Shown here: positions 6,546 to 12,106 of the stretch, piece by piece
Position numbering within the stretch: position 1 is the stretch's first letter
Layout of the letters: the number at the start of each line of letters is the position of its first letter
DNA from: Baffinella frigidus
Lineage: Eukaryota; Cryptophyceae; Cryptomonadales; Baffinellaceae
Reading direction: 5' to 3'
Assembly: GCA_026770585.1 (NCBI GenBank)
Contig: MU646823.1
Location: 305,501-317,606, forward strand
Length of the DNA stretch: 12,106 bases
Program-made: the position numbers and the translations under genes
The notes under the pieces: model-generated
Databases searched by the model: none
The model's input: only the letters and a program-made list of their open reading frames with translations
Told to the model about the DNA's origin: nothing

Positions 6546-9500
6546 GTCTGAAACCCTAAACCCTAAGCCCTAAACACTAAAACCTAAGCCCTAACAAAAC
6601 CCTAAATCCGAAACCCTAAATCCGAAACCCCAAACCCCAAACCCCAAACCTGAAAGCAGGTCTACAACCGCCACGCCCCGGCGTTCAACCAGGTTGGCCC
6701 CTGAACCCAAAACCCCAAACCCTGAACCCTAAACCCTAAACCCTAAACCCTTAACACTAAATCCTGAACCCCAAACCAGATCCACCTCAACGTCTTCTGG
6801 AAGACGCTCTCGAAAGTGGAAAAGTATTTACCTCTAAACCCTAAACCCTAAACCCTAAACCCTAAACCCTAAACCCTAAACCCTAAACCACAAACCCTAA
6901 ACCCTAAACCACAAACCCTAAAACCTTAACCCTAAACCTAAAACCTAAACCTAAAACCAGGCATTTAGGGAGTGTCGAGGCTAGGGCGTCTCGCGAGTCG
7001 GGCCTCCGGCACGAGAGCTCCTCTTCGCCTTCGGAGGTCCCCGCAGTGACTGCGAAGGACAGCAGCGAGGACACTTCGCCCGGCAGGCACGAGAGCAGCG
7101 CGGCGTCAGCGCAGCCTCCACCGCAGCCGGCAGCGCCGCCTCCCTCCCGCGTGCGGCACGACAGCAGCGCGGCGCTGTGGGGCGTGGTGTCCCTCGCGGG
7201 CGGGCGCACGCTGGAGCTCGCGCCGCACCTCTCGGCGCGTGCCGCGTCCAACATCCTCCACTCCATGGCCCGCCTCAAGTACCTTGCACGCGCGCCCCCC
7301 CCCCAGAGCGCGCCGCTCCCTGCCGCCGGCGCGCGGCAGGAGGCGCCTGCCATCGAGGAGACAAGCCGTCCCGCCGCCGGGGTGGGGCTGGGTTCGCCAG
7401 GCGCGGGGCGGGAGGGCTCTCCTGAGGAGGAGGCGATGCTGCCCGGCGGGACGCGCGCGGCGGAGCACCTGGTGGCCGCTCTTCGGCCAGAGGCAATGCT
7501 TCCCGGCGCGCCCGGCGCGCATCCGGGCGCGCCGGCGGGACACCAGGCGGTGGTGGTGGTGGGGGCGCTGTTGCAGCGAGTGCCGGAGGTGGCCGAGAAT
7601 CTCGAAGCCCAGAACATCTCCATGATCCTCTGGTACCCCCTCCCATCAAAAATTAAAATCGAAAATGGCCAGGTGTGTTGTGATCACGTACGTGGCACAT
7701 GATATCCCCCCCCGCCCCTCCACCAACCCGGGTGTGTCCATCCTCGCCGCAACATCGTGAAAAAGACCCGGTACAAGCAAATGTGTAGGAGTTTTTGTGT
7801 AGTAATTTTATAAAAATTACTTCAAAAAATATATCAGTAATTTTTATTGAATGTACACTTCAAAGTGTACAGCCGTCTATTCACCTCCTATAGGAAAACC
7901 CTAGGTCCCTAGGGATTTCCTACCGCTGATCTCTGAAAACGAATTCCCGAAGCTCCCAAGACCCGACATGAGCTGTGGTGTGAGGGGAGGGGGCATGGCG
8001 CTGGCCACCCTCGAGTGTTGGTGTTTTGCGGGTGTGCGTGCTGGCACAGCCGGGTGGCAACGGCGCGGGGGGGGTGCACCCTGAACCCCAAACCCCAAGT
8101 GCAGGGGGCTCTCCACCCTGGTGTGCGCCCCTAGAGGCTCGCGCGATGGCGCTCGCCCGGATTGCACTCAAGAGTTGGTGACATTTGGGTATCTAAGCAA
8201 GGACTCTCTCTACCTGCAGGGCGCTGGCAACGCTGGAGAGCACCCCGCCGGCGAACGTCCTCGCGGCCCTCGAAGCCCAACTCCTCGCGGTTCCCCGCCC
8301 CTTAGAGAAACTCCACTGTTGATAGAGCCGCCCCAAGAACCCCGCGTGTTAACTTTTGGGAAGTCCGCTGACTAGAGCCACGTGACCAAACGCGGCTATG
8401 TGTGTCACAATTACTACACACCGCCCATTTGTAAAGGAACCCCGGTTTTAAAGCCGGCCTTTTTCTGGAATCGAGTTGTTGAGCGATGCTATTCGGTACC
8501 GCCTCCGGTCCTTTTGCCTCTCTGATTTGCCCTGGGCGTTGGAGCCGTTCGCTAATCACTAAACCCTAAGCCCCTCTCCCAGCTTTCGCCGGAGCTGACC
8601 CCGCAGGGCATCGCCAACTCCGCGTGGGCTTTTGCGAAGCTCAAGGTCCGAAACCCTACGCCCTGAACCCTACACCCTTACCCCTACACCGTCAACTCCC
8701 GAGCTCAAGGTCTACAACCCTAGACGCTACACGTGTGAAGAGAGAGAAAGTCCCTGAACCCTAAACTCTACGCACCAAACCCCAAACCCCGCACCTTGAA
8801 CCCTACACCCCAAACCCCAAACCCCAAACCCCAAACCCCAAACCCAAACCCCCAAACCCCAAACCCCAAACCCTGCGCTTCCGAAGGCCTCGCGATCGCC
8901 GGCCCTGCAGGACCCAACCCCTAAAACCTCAACCCCGAATCCTAAACCCTAAACCCTAGGGTTCGGTTTTCGGGTTCAGAGTTTAGGGTTTAGGGTTCAG
9001 GTCCAGGAACCCTACACCCTAAACCCTAAACCCTAAACCCCAAACCCTAAACCCTGAACCCTGAACCCTAAACCCTAAACCCTAAACCCTTAACCCTAAA
9101 CCCTAAACCCTAAACCGCAGGTGACGCTATCGCCAGCCCTGGCAGAAGCCCTGGAAACGCGCTTCCTTTTCATCGCCTCCGAGTTCCAGGTTCCCTCCAA
9201 ACACGCCGCATGGTTACTACTCGTTTGTACCAGGACTCTGGGGGATTGTACCGCGGGTTTTTAGCGGTGGTACGGCGGGGCGTGTTGGACACACCCGGTT
9301 TAAGGGAGGGACGAGCCTGGTGGAAAGCCCTGAAAACGCGCGCCCTCGCAATCTCCTCTGAATTCCAAAACCTAGCCCTTAAACTTTAAATCCTGAATCC
9401 TAACCCCTGACCCCTCAACCCTAACCCCTAGCCCCTAAACCCCAACCCTCAAGCCCTGCAGCCGCAGCAGATTGACAACCTCTCCTGGGCGCAGGGGTTG

Positions 9501-12015
9501 GGGTTGGCGATTAGGGAGGGGGTTAGGGTTTTAGGTTGAGTCCGAGTTCCCGCCAAACGCTCCGCGCTGTTACTCAGGTGGAGGCCTGAACACTGCCTTG
9601 AGCCGTAAACCCTAACACCGCTCTGAACATTGGATTTCCCCCTCGCAGGCGCAGGACATTGCCATCCTCCTCTGGGCGTTCGCCACCATGCGGATCACTC
9701 CTTCGCCCCTGTTCTTCCAGGTTTCGGGTTTCGGGTTTAGGGGTGAGGCTTTAGGCTTTGAGGTCACAGCTGAAGCTTTAGGGTTAGGGGTTCAGACTTT
9801 GCGGTAGACCCCTTCAGCCCCGCTCCTCACGGTCGCGAGCCCTTAAACCCTCAACCACAAACCACAAACCACAAACCACAAACCACAAACCACAAACCAC
9901 AAAACACAAAACACAAAACACAAACCACAAAATACAAACCACAAACCACAAACCCTAAACCCGAAGCCGCTCTTCCAGGGGCTGCAGCGGCGGGCGGAAC
10001 CGATGTGCGGTAAGCCCCAAAATCCCAAACCCCAACCTTACACCCTGAACCCTAAACCCCACACCCTCAGCCTTCAACCTCAAACCCCAAACCTTCAACC
10101 CTAAACCCTAAACCCTAAACCTCAAACCCCAAAACTCAAAAACCTGAACCCTGAACCCTAAACCCTAAACCCAAAACCCAAAACCCAAAACCCAAAACCC
10201 AAAGCTTCAAACCCCAAACCCCAAACCCCAAACCCCAAACCCTAAACCCTACACCCTCAGCACTAAACCTCAAACCACAAACCCTAAACCCTAAACCCTA
10301 CACTCTAAACCCTAAACCTCGAAACTCAAAACCCTCAACCCTCAACCCTAAACCCTAAACCCCACACCCCAAACCCCAACCCCCACACCCTAAGCCCCAT
10401 ACCCTGAAGCAGGGAAGTTCGGGCCGCACGATGTGGCGATGGTGGTCTGGGCCCTGGGCAAGATGCACGTTCAGGTTGCGAGCCCCCCAAAATCCTACAC
10501 CCAAACCTTGCTCCCTAAACCCTACACCCAAAACCTTACTCCCAAAACCCTGCACTCAAAATCCCACACCCAAAACCCTACACCCAAAACCCTGAACCCA
10601 CACCCAAAACCTTACTCCCAAAATCCTACACCTAAAATCCTACACCCGAAACCCTAAACCCAAAATCCTACACCCAAAACCCTGAACCTACACCCAAAAC
10701 CTTACTCCCAAAACCCTATACCCAAAACCCTACACCCAAAACCCTACACCCAAAACCCTGAACCCTACACCCAAAACCTTTCTCCCAAAACCCTACACCC
10801 AAAACCCAAAGCCCTCAACCCTAAACCCTAAACCCTGCACCTCTCAGGGAGCCGGGTTTGATAACCGTAACACCTAAACCCTGCACCCTACACCCTCAAC
10901 CCTAAACCCTACGCCCTACGCCCTACACCCTAAACCCCAAACCCTAAACCCTAAACCCTAAACCCTAAACCCTAAACCCTAAACCCTAAACCCTAAACCC
11001 TAAACTCCAAACCCTAAACCCCACACCCTAAACCCCAAACCCTAAACTCCACACCCGAAACACAAACCCCTAATCCCAAACCCCTAAACCCTAAACCCTA
11101 CACCCTAACCCTAAACCCTAAATCCTAAACCCTACACCTAAACCCCTAAACCCTAAACCCTACACCTAAAACCCATAGCCCCACAAAATGTTAGGTGCAG
11201 GGCAGATGGCAGCCCTGGAGAAGCGCGCGTGCGCGCAGCGCTCGGCACCGTTGCGCTCGCCGCCGTTGCGCTCGGCACCGTTGAACAAAACAACACTGAC
11301 CCTACGCGCTTGCAGGTGGAGGGTGGGCTGATGGCAGCTCTGGAGAAGCGGGCCACCCAGGTGGCGATCAGGATGGATGCCAGCCAGGTCACCCCCGAAA
11401 CCTCAGACCCGAAACCCGACACCAGAAACCACAGACCCGAGACCCGAAACCTGAAACCCGAAACCCCATCGACACCCTGAACTCTATCCCTCAACCCCAG
11501 GACCCAGCACGCAACCCTCAACCCCTAACCCCTAAGCGCGAAGCGGTATGCTCAACGCAGATGACGATGGTGGTGGTGGGGCTGGGGGAGATGGGCGAGA
11601 GGGTCTCGTCTATCTTGCTGGAGGCGGTCATGTCGCGCGTGCTCGCCGTCGCCCCGCAGTTGGCCCCACGCGAGGTCGCCCCCGTCACTACACCCTAATC
11701 CCTAAACCCCAAACCCCAAACCCCAAACCTAAAACCCCAAACCCCAAACCCCAATCCATAAACCCTAAACCCCACACCCCAAACCTGAAACCTGAAATCC
11801 GAAACCTGAAACCCGAAACTCCACACTCCAAACCCCAAACCCCGAAACCCCAAACCACAAACCTGAAACCCCAAACCCGAAACCCCAAACCCTAAACCCT
11901 AAACCCTAAACGCCGAACACTGAACGCTTGACAGGTGGCGGGAGTGATGCAGCATCTGGTGACGATCGGCGCTCGAGAAGCTCCCCCCTCCGGAGGGGCC
12001 GAGGTCTTCCCCTAA
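6483..12015 (+). CDS. Trp-Ala helical-repeat (OPR/HPR/RAP-like) protein, copy 2
   Basis: Thirteen exons are supported: (6483)-6545, 6660-6692, 6780-6823, 6961-7632, 8220-8289, 8583-8645, 9121-9189, 9649-9720, 9979-10009, 10413-10474, 11316-11387, 11561-11674 and 11935-12015. All twelve junctions are GT-AG and keep frame, giving about 480 residues. Motifs in order: ASLDEV, HAPAFNQIHLNVFWKTL, a Pro/Ala-rich low-complexity insert, AGGRTLELAPHLSARA, NISMILWALATLE, QGIANSAWAFAKLK, AQDIAILLWAFATM, PHDVAMVVWALGKMH, ALEKRATQVA, VGLGEMGERV and PREVAGVMQHLVTIG. This is the recurring helix pair of algal and alveolate organelle RNA-binding repeat proteins. A role in organelle RNA maturation or translation is inferred from the class. 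The true first exon and start codon are not found; targeting is unknown for this copy. The end may be the TAA at 12013, or a donor at 12004 may continue the gene past the window. Confidence 0.65.
6546..6659 (+). repeat. Telomere-repeat intron absent from copy 1
   Basis: 114 nt, almost all CCCTAAA, CCGAAAC or CCCCAAA units, ending GAAAGCAG. AGGTCT occurs at both edges (6544-6549 and 6658-6663). Removing the insert restores GAG-GTC-TAC-AA, the uninterrupted sequence of copy 1. Confidence 0.75.
6660..6692 (+). CDS. Copy 2 mini-exon B2
   Basis: 33 nt reading VYNRHAPAFNQ, matching VYKVNAPAFNS of copy 1; phase 0 at both ends. Confidence 0.7.
6693..6779 (+). repeat. Telomere-repeat intron absent from copy 1
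   Basis: 87 nt of CCCTAAA, CCCTGAA or CCCCAAA units between GTTGGC and AAACCAG. AACCAG ends both the upstream exon (6687-6692) and the intron (6774-6779). In copy 1 the residues on each side are contiguous. Confidence 0.75.
6780..6823 (+). CDS. Copy 2 mini-exon B3
   Basis: 44 nt reading IHLNVFWKTLSKVE plus two bases of a Lys codon. Copy 1 has IHLNVFWKAIAG in the same place. Confidence 0.7.
6824..6960 (+). repeat. Telomere-repeat intron absent from copy 1
   Basis: 137 nt, starting GTATTTACC and then nearly perfect CCCTAAA units (eight in a row near 6835-6890) decaying to CCTAAAA before AAAACCAG. The split Lys codon (AA|G) is restored on joining. Confidence 0.75.
6961..7632 (+). CDS. Copy 2 exon B4: low-complexity insert and helix region
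   Basis: 672 nt ending ATGATCCTCTG before GTACCC, splitting the same Trp codon as copy 1. Its first part (HLGSVEARASRESG… with recurring RHESS, RHDSS and KDSSE motifs) is longer than in copy 1. A further Pro/Ala/Gly-rich stretch of about 70 residues (about 7290-7540) with EAMLPG repeated 60 bp apart is absent from copy 1. Conserved parts are LAGGRTLELAPHLSARA, NILHSMARLKYLA and VVVGALLQRVPEVAENLEA. Confidence 0.7.
7713..7777 (-). repeat. Dispersed ~90-bp element, degraded minus copy
   Basis: CGCCCCTCCACCAACCCGGG, GTGTCCA and CCCGGTACAAG match the inverse of the other copies. The middle has diverged, and the frame reads only DTPGLVEG in common. Confidence 0.5.
7796..7871. repeat. AT-rich hairpin segment inside intron
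   Basis: AGTAATTTT and AAAAATTACT form a hairpin near 7801-7821. TGTACACTT-CA-AAGTGTACA (7852-7871) is a perfect inverted repeat with 9-bp arms. TGTGTAGTAATT (7796-7807) is also the exact inverse of AATTACTACACA at 8409-8420, in the next intron. This may be part of a small transposon. Confidence 0.6.
8220..8289 (+). CDS. Copy 2 exon B5: repeat 1
   Basis: 70 nt completing Trp and reading ALATLESTPPANVLAALEA, then QLLA. It equals the first half of copy 1 exon 2. Confidence 0.7.
8290..8582 (+). other. Intron absent from copy 1, mostly unique sequence
   Basis: 293 nt GT-AG intron splitting the 44-residue unit that is one exon in copy 1. Only its last 30 nt are telomere-like. It contains the inverted-repeat arm AATTACTACACA (8409-8420) and a CCGGTTTTAAAGCCGG hairpin (about 8443-8458). 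A loss in copy 1 is as possible as a gain in copy 2. Confidence 0.6.
8583..8645 (+). CDS. Copy 2 exon B6: repeat 2
   Basis: 63 nt reading LSPELTPQGIANSAWAFAK, then LK, the best-preserved 'ANxxWAFAKL' repeat in the window. Acceptor CCTCTCCCAG, donor CTCAAG|GTCCGA. Confidence 0.75.
8646..9120 (+). repeat. Copy 2 intron 6: telomere-like repeats with head-to-head switch
   Basis: 475 nt. CCCTACA and CCCTGAA variants are followed by a homogeneous CCCCAAA block (about 8805-8872), a short unique GC-rich piece, then CCCTAAACCCTAGGGTT near 8943-8960, where the array flips to G-rich until about 9002. It then returns to nearly perfect CCCTAAA before AACCGCAG. Confidence 0.75.
9121..9189 (+). CDS. Copy 2 exon B7
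   Basis: 69 nt between AACCGCAG and GTTCCC, reading VTLSPALAEALETRFLF, then IASEFQ; equivalent to copy 1 exon 3. Confidence 0.7.
9225..9310 (+). repeat. Dispersed ~90-bp element, best plus copy
   Basis: It runs from TTGTACCAGGAC through ATTGTACCGCGGG and GCGGTGGTACGGCGGGGC to CACACCCGGTTTAAGGGAGGG. The plus-strand frame reads LYQDSGGLYRG, FLAVVRRGVLD, TPGLREG, the same frame as the minus copy at 3426-3515. Confidence 0.75.
9313..9370 (+). pseudogene. Frameshifted relic of exon B7
   Basis: AGCCTGGTGGAAAGCCCTG and the CGCGCCCTCGCAATCTCCTC stretch resemble copy 1 exon 3 more than copy 2 exon B7, with one extra A breaking the frame. Confidence 0.6.
9462..9497 (+). pseudogene. Relic of exon B8
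   Basis: After GCCCTGCAG it reads PQQIDNLSWAQ, against PHQIANLFWAL (copy 1). The conserved Ala is Asp and Phe is Ser. It could be an alternative exon, but the next exon (9649) fits the repeat better. Confidence 0.5.
9649..9720 (+). CDS. Copy 2 exon B8: repeat 3
   Basis: 72 nt reading AQDIAILLWAFATMRITP, then SPLFFQ. Acceptor CCCCCTCGCAG, donor TTCCAG|GTTTCG. Confidence 0.75.
9721..9978 (+). repeat. Copy 2 intron 8: G-rich start, C-rich end
   Basis: 258 nt. The 5' part (to about 9800) is GGGTTTC, GGGTTTA and GGGGTTC. The 3' part (about 9845-9962) is a homogeneous CCACAAA array with CACAAAA variants. The two halves are partly complementary and could fold back on each other. Confidence 0.7.
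9979..10009 (+). CDS. Copy 2 mini-exon B9
   Basis: 31 nt reading GLQRRAEPMC plus one base. Donor G|GTAAGC is consensus. With its neighbours it gives FFQGLQRRAEPMCGKFGP. Confidence 0.65.
10010..10412 (+). repeat. Copy 2 intron 9: telomere-like repeats
   Basis: 403 nt, nearly all C-rich heptamers with local blocks of CCCAAAA (about 10170-10203) and CCCCAAA (about 10210-10240). It ends CCCTGAAGCAG. Confidence 0.8.
10413..10474 (+). CDS. Copy 2 exon B10: repeat 4
   Basis: 62 nt; after completing Gly it reads KFGPHDVAMVVWALGKMHVQ. Phase agrees with the preceding 31-nt exon. Confidence 0.75.
11201..11240 (+). pseudogene. Partial duplicate of exon B11
   Basis: After TTAGGTGCAG, GGCAGATGGCAGCCCTGGAG, then AAGCGCGCG, matches the exon 115-120 bp downstream (QMAALEKRA against LMAALEKRA). 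It could be an alternative exon, but no donor restores frame nearby. Confidence 0.55.
11238..11282. repeat. 15-bp tandem repeat, three units
   Basis: GCGCTCGGCACCGTT at 11238, 11253 (two changes) and 11268. Confidence 0.95.
11316..11387 (+). CDS. Copy 2 exon B11
   Basis: 72 nt reading VEGGLMAALEKRATQVAI, then RMDASQ; phase 0 on both sides. Confidence 0.7.
11388..11560 (+). repeat. Copy 2 intron 11: diverged telomere-like repeats
   Basis: 173 nt; mainly CCCGAAA, CCTGAAA or CCAGAAA units to about 11480, then CCCTCAA and CCCCTAA units. Ends CTCAACGCAG. Confidence 0.7.
11561..11674 (+). CDS. Copy 2 exon B12: repeat 5
   Basis: 114 nt reading MTMVVVGLGEMGERVSSI, LLEAVMSRVLAVAPQ, LAPRE. I chose the donor GAG|GTCGCC at 11675 because LAPRE then joins VAGVMQHLVTIG, which fits the repeat. 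A donor at 11684 would add three residues. Confidence 0.7.
11675..11934 (+). repeat. Copy 2 intron 12: telomere-like repeats
   Basis: 260 nt; CCCCAAA, CCTGAAA and CCCTAAA units from about 11690 to 11915, then GAACGCTTGACAG. TGAAC or TTGAC near the acceptor may be the branch region. Confidence 0.75.
11935..12015 (+). CDS. Copy 2 exon B13: repeat 6, possible C-terminus
   Basis: Reads VAGVMQHLVTIGAREAPP, SGGAEVFP, then TAA at 12013-12015, which falls in a CCCTAAA unit. A donor at 12004 (GAG|GTCTTC) would instead continue the gene, and such a stop at a repeat boundary would be intronic. Both are possible. Confidence 0.55.
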   Translation: MAGVMQHLVTIGAREAPPSGGAEVFP

Positions 12016-12106
12016 ACCCTCACCCCTAACCCTAAACCCTATCCCCAAAACCTGAACCATAAACCCCACACCCCACACCCCACACCCCACACCCCACACC
12101 CCACAC
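12016..12106. repeat. Telomere-like repeats ending in a CCCCACA array
   Basis: C-rich heptamers become a homogeneous CCCCACA tandem array (about 12062-12106) that runs to the window edge. It is intron or downstream DNA of copy 2. Confidence 0.85.

Larger units (their letters stand above)
7633..8219 (+). other. Copy 2 intron 4 with AT-rich hairpins
   Basis: 587 nt GT-AG intron at the same position as copy 1 intron 3404-3627. It contains a degraded minus copy of the dispersed element, an AT-rich hairpin segment (7796-7871) and later GC-rich unique sequence with one short CCCCAAA pair near 8085-8098. The acceptor is CTCTACCTGCAG. Confidence 0.65.
9190..9648 (+). other. Copy 2 intron 7 with dispersed element and exon relics
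   Basis: 459 nt GT-AG intron. It holds the best copy of the dispersed element (9225-9310), a frameshifted relic of exon B7 (9313-9370), CCCTAAC-type repeats (about 9375-9455), a relic of the next exon (9462-9497), a short G-rich run and a fragment (9541-9575) resembling 9178-9215. Confidence 0.65.
10475..11315 (+). repeat. Copy 2 intron 10: three repeat domains and an exon relic
   Basis: 841 nt. From about 10495 to 10810 a 14-mer-like unit (CCCAAAACCCTACA) dominates. From about 10870 to 11180 it is CCCTAAA, with some ten perfect copies near 10933-11000. A duplicated piece of the next exon and a 15-bp repeat follow before CTTGCAG. Confidence 0.75.

Noticed and set aside
8440-8560. Possible tRNA or small structured RNA in the intron
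   Set aside because: A CCGGTTTTAAAGCCGG hairpin is present, but no cloverleaf or conserved TTCGA-type arm fits around it.
9843-10028. Minus-strand frames of repeated WFVVCGL or WGLGFG motifs (also 10355-10555 and 11688-11888)
   Set aside because: Translations of heptamer repeats; seven-base units rotate through three frames and give 21-base periodic peptides without function.
10433-10657. Plus-strand frames of KPYTQN or PKPQTPN repeats (also 11548-11895)
   Set aside because: They begin in real exons but in the wrong frame, and then read intron repeats.
12016-12106. True chromosome end at the right edge
   Set aside because: The terminal array is CCCCACA, not perfect CCCTAAA, and comparable tracts occur throughout the window, so these are internal telomere-like sequences.

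Overview
This window looks like nuclear DNA from a GC-rich, intron-rich photosynthetic or alveolate-type protist with an Arabidopsis-type (TTTAGGG/CCCTAAA) telomere sequence. No bacterial-style gene fits. The coding signal sits in short GC-rich exons that join in frame across GT-AG introns. Much of the non-coding DNA is degenerate telomere-like heptamer repeat, not at a chromosome end but inside introns and intergenic DNA. Dinoflagellate, cryptophyte, chlorarachniophyte, chromerid or green alga are all possible; I cannot choose between them.

Layout. (1) 1-2200: repeat-rich DNA with the heptamer in its G-rich orientation. It contains two candidate minus-strand exons (1164-1338 and 941-1017) of an unidentified gene. 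(2) 2205-2741: probable divergent promoter and 5' leader, where the heptamer flips to the C-rich orientation, plus a likely 77-nt leader intron. (3) 2742-4446: gene copy 1, four exons, a 300-residue protein with a mitochondrial-type presequence followed by Trp-Ala helical repeats, cut short by a stop. (4) 4447-6480: a graveyard of duplicated exon fragments, local tandem repeats and an AT-rich inverted-repeat element. (5) About 6483-12015: gene copy 2, at least 13 exons, about 480 residues, lacking a recognisable first exon. Its protein carries the same domain and continues through at least six helical repeats.

Both copies belong by motif to the large algal/alveolate class of alpha-helical repeat proteins with an 'ANxxWAxAxL' signature (octotricopeptide/heptatricopeptide/RAP/FASTK-like). 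Members are generally organelle RNA-binding factors. The assignment is from recognised motifs, not a search.

The most notable observation is that the two copies align residue for residue, yet copy 2 carries four introns that copy 1 lacks. Three of the four are made almost wholly of CCCTAAA-type repeat, and two have 6-bp direct repeats at their edges. This suggests that telomeric repeat DNA became introns here. Throughout the window the C-rich heptamer lies mainly on the presumed sense strand, and the orientation flips where transcription appears to diverge. A second unexplained item is a roughly 90-bp dispersed element present in both orientations with an apparently conserved reading frame.
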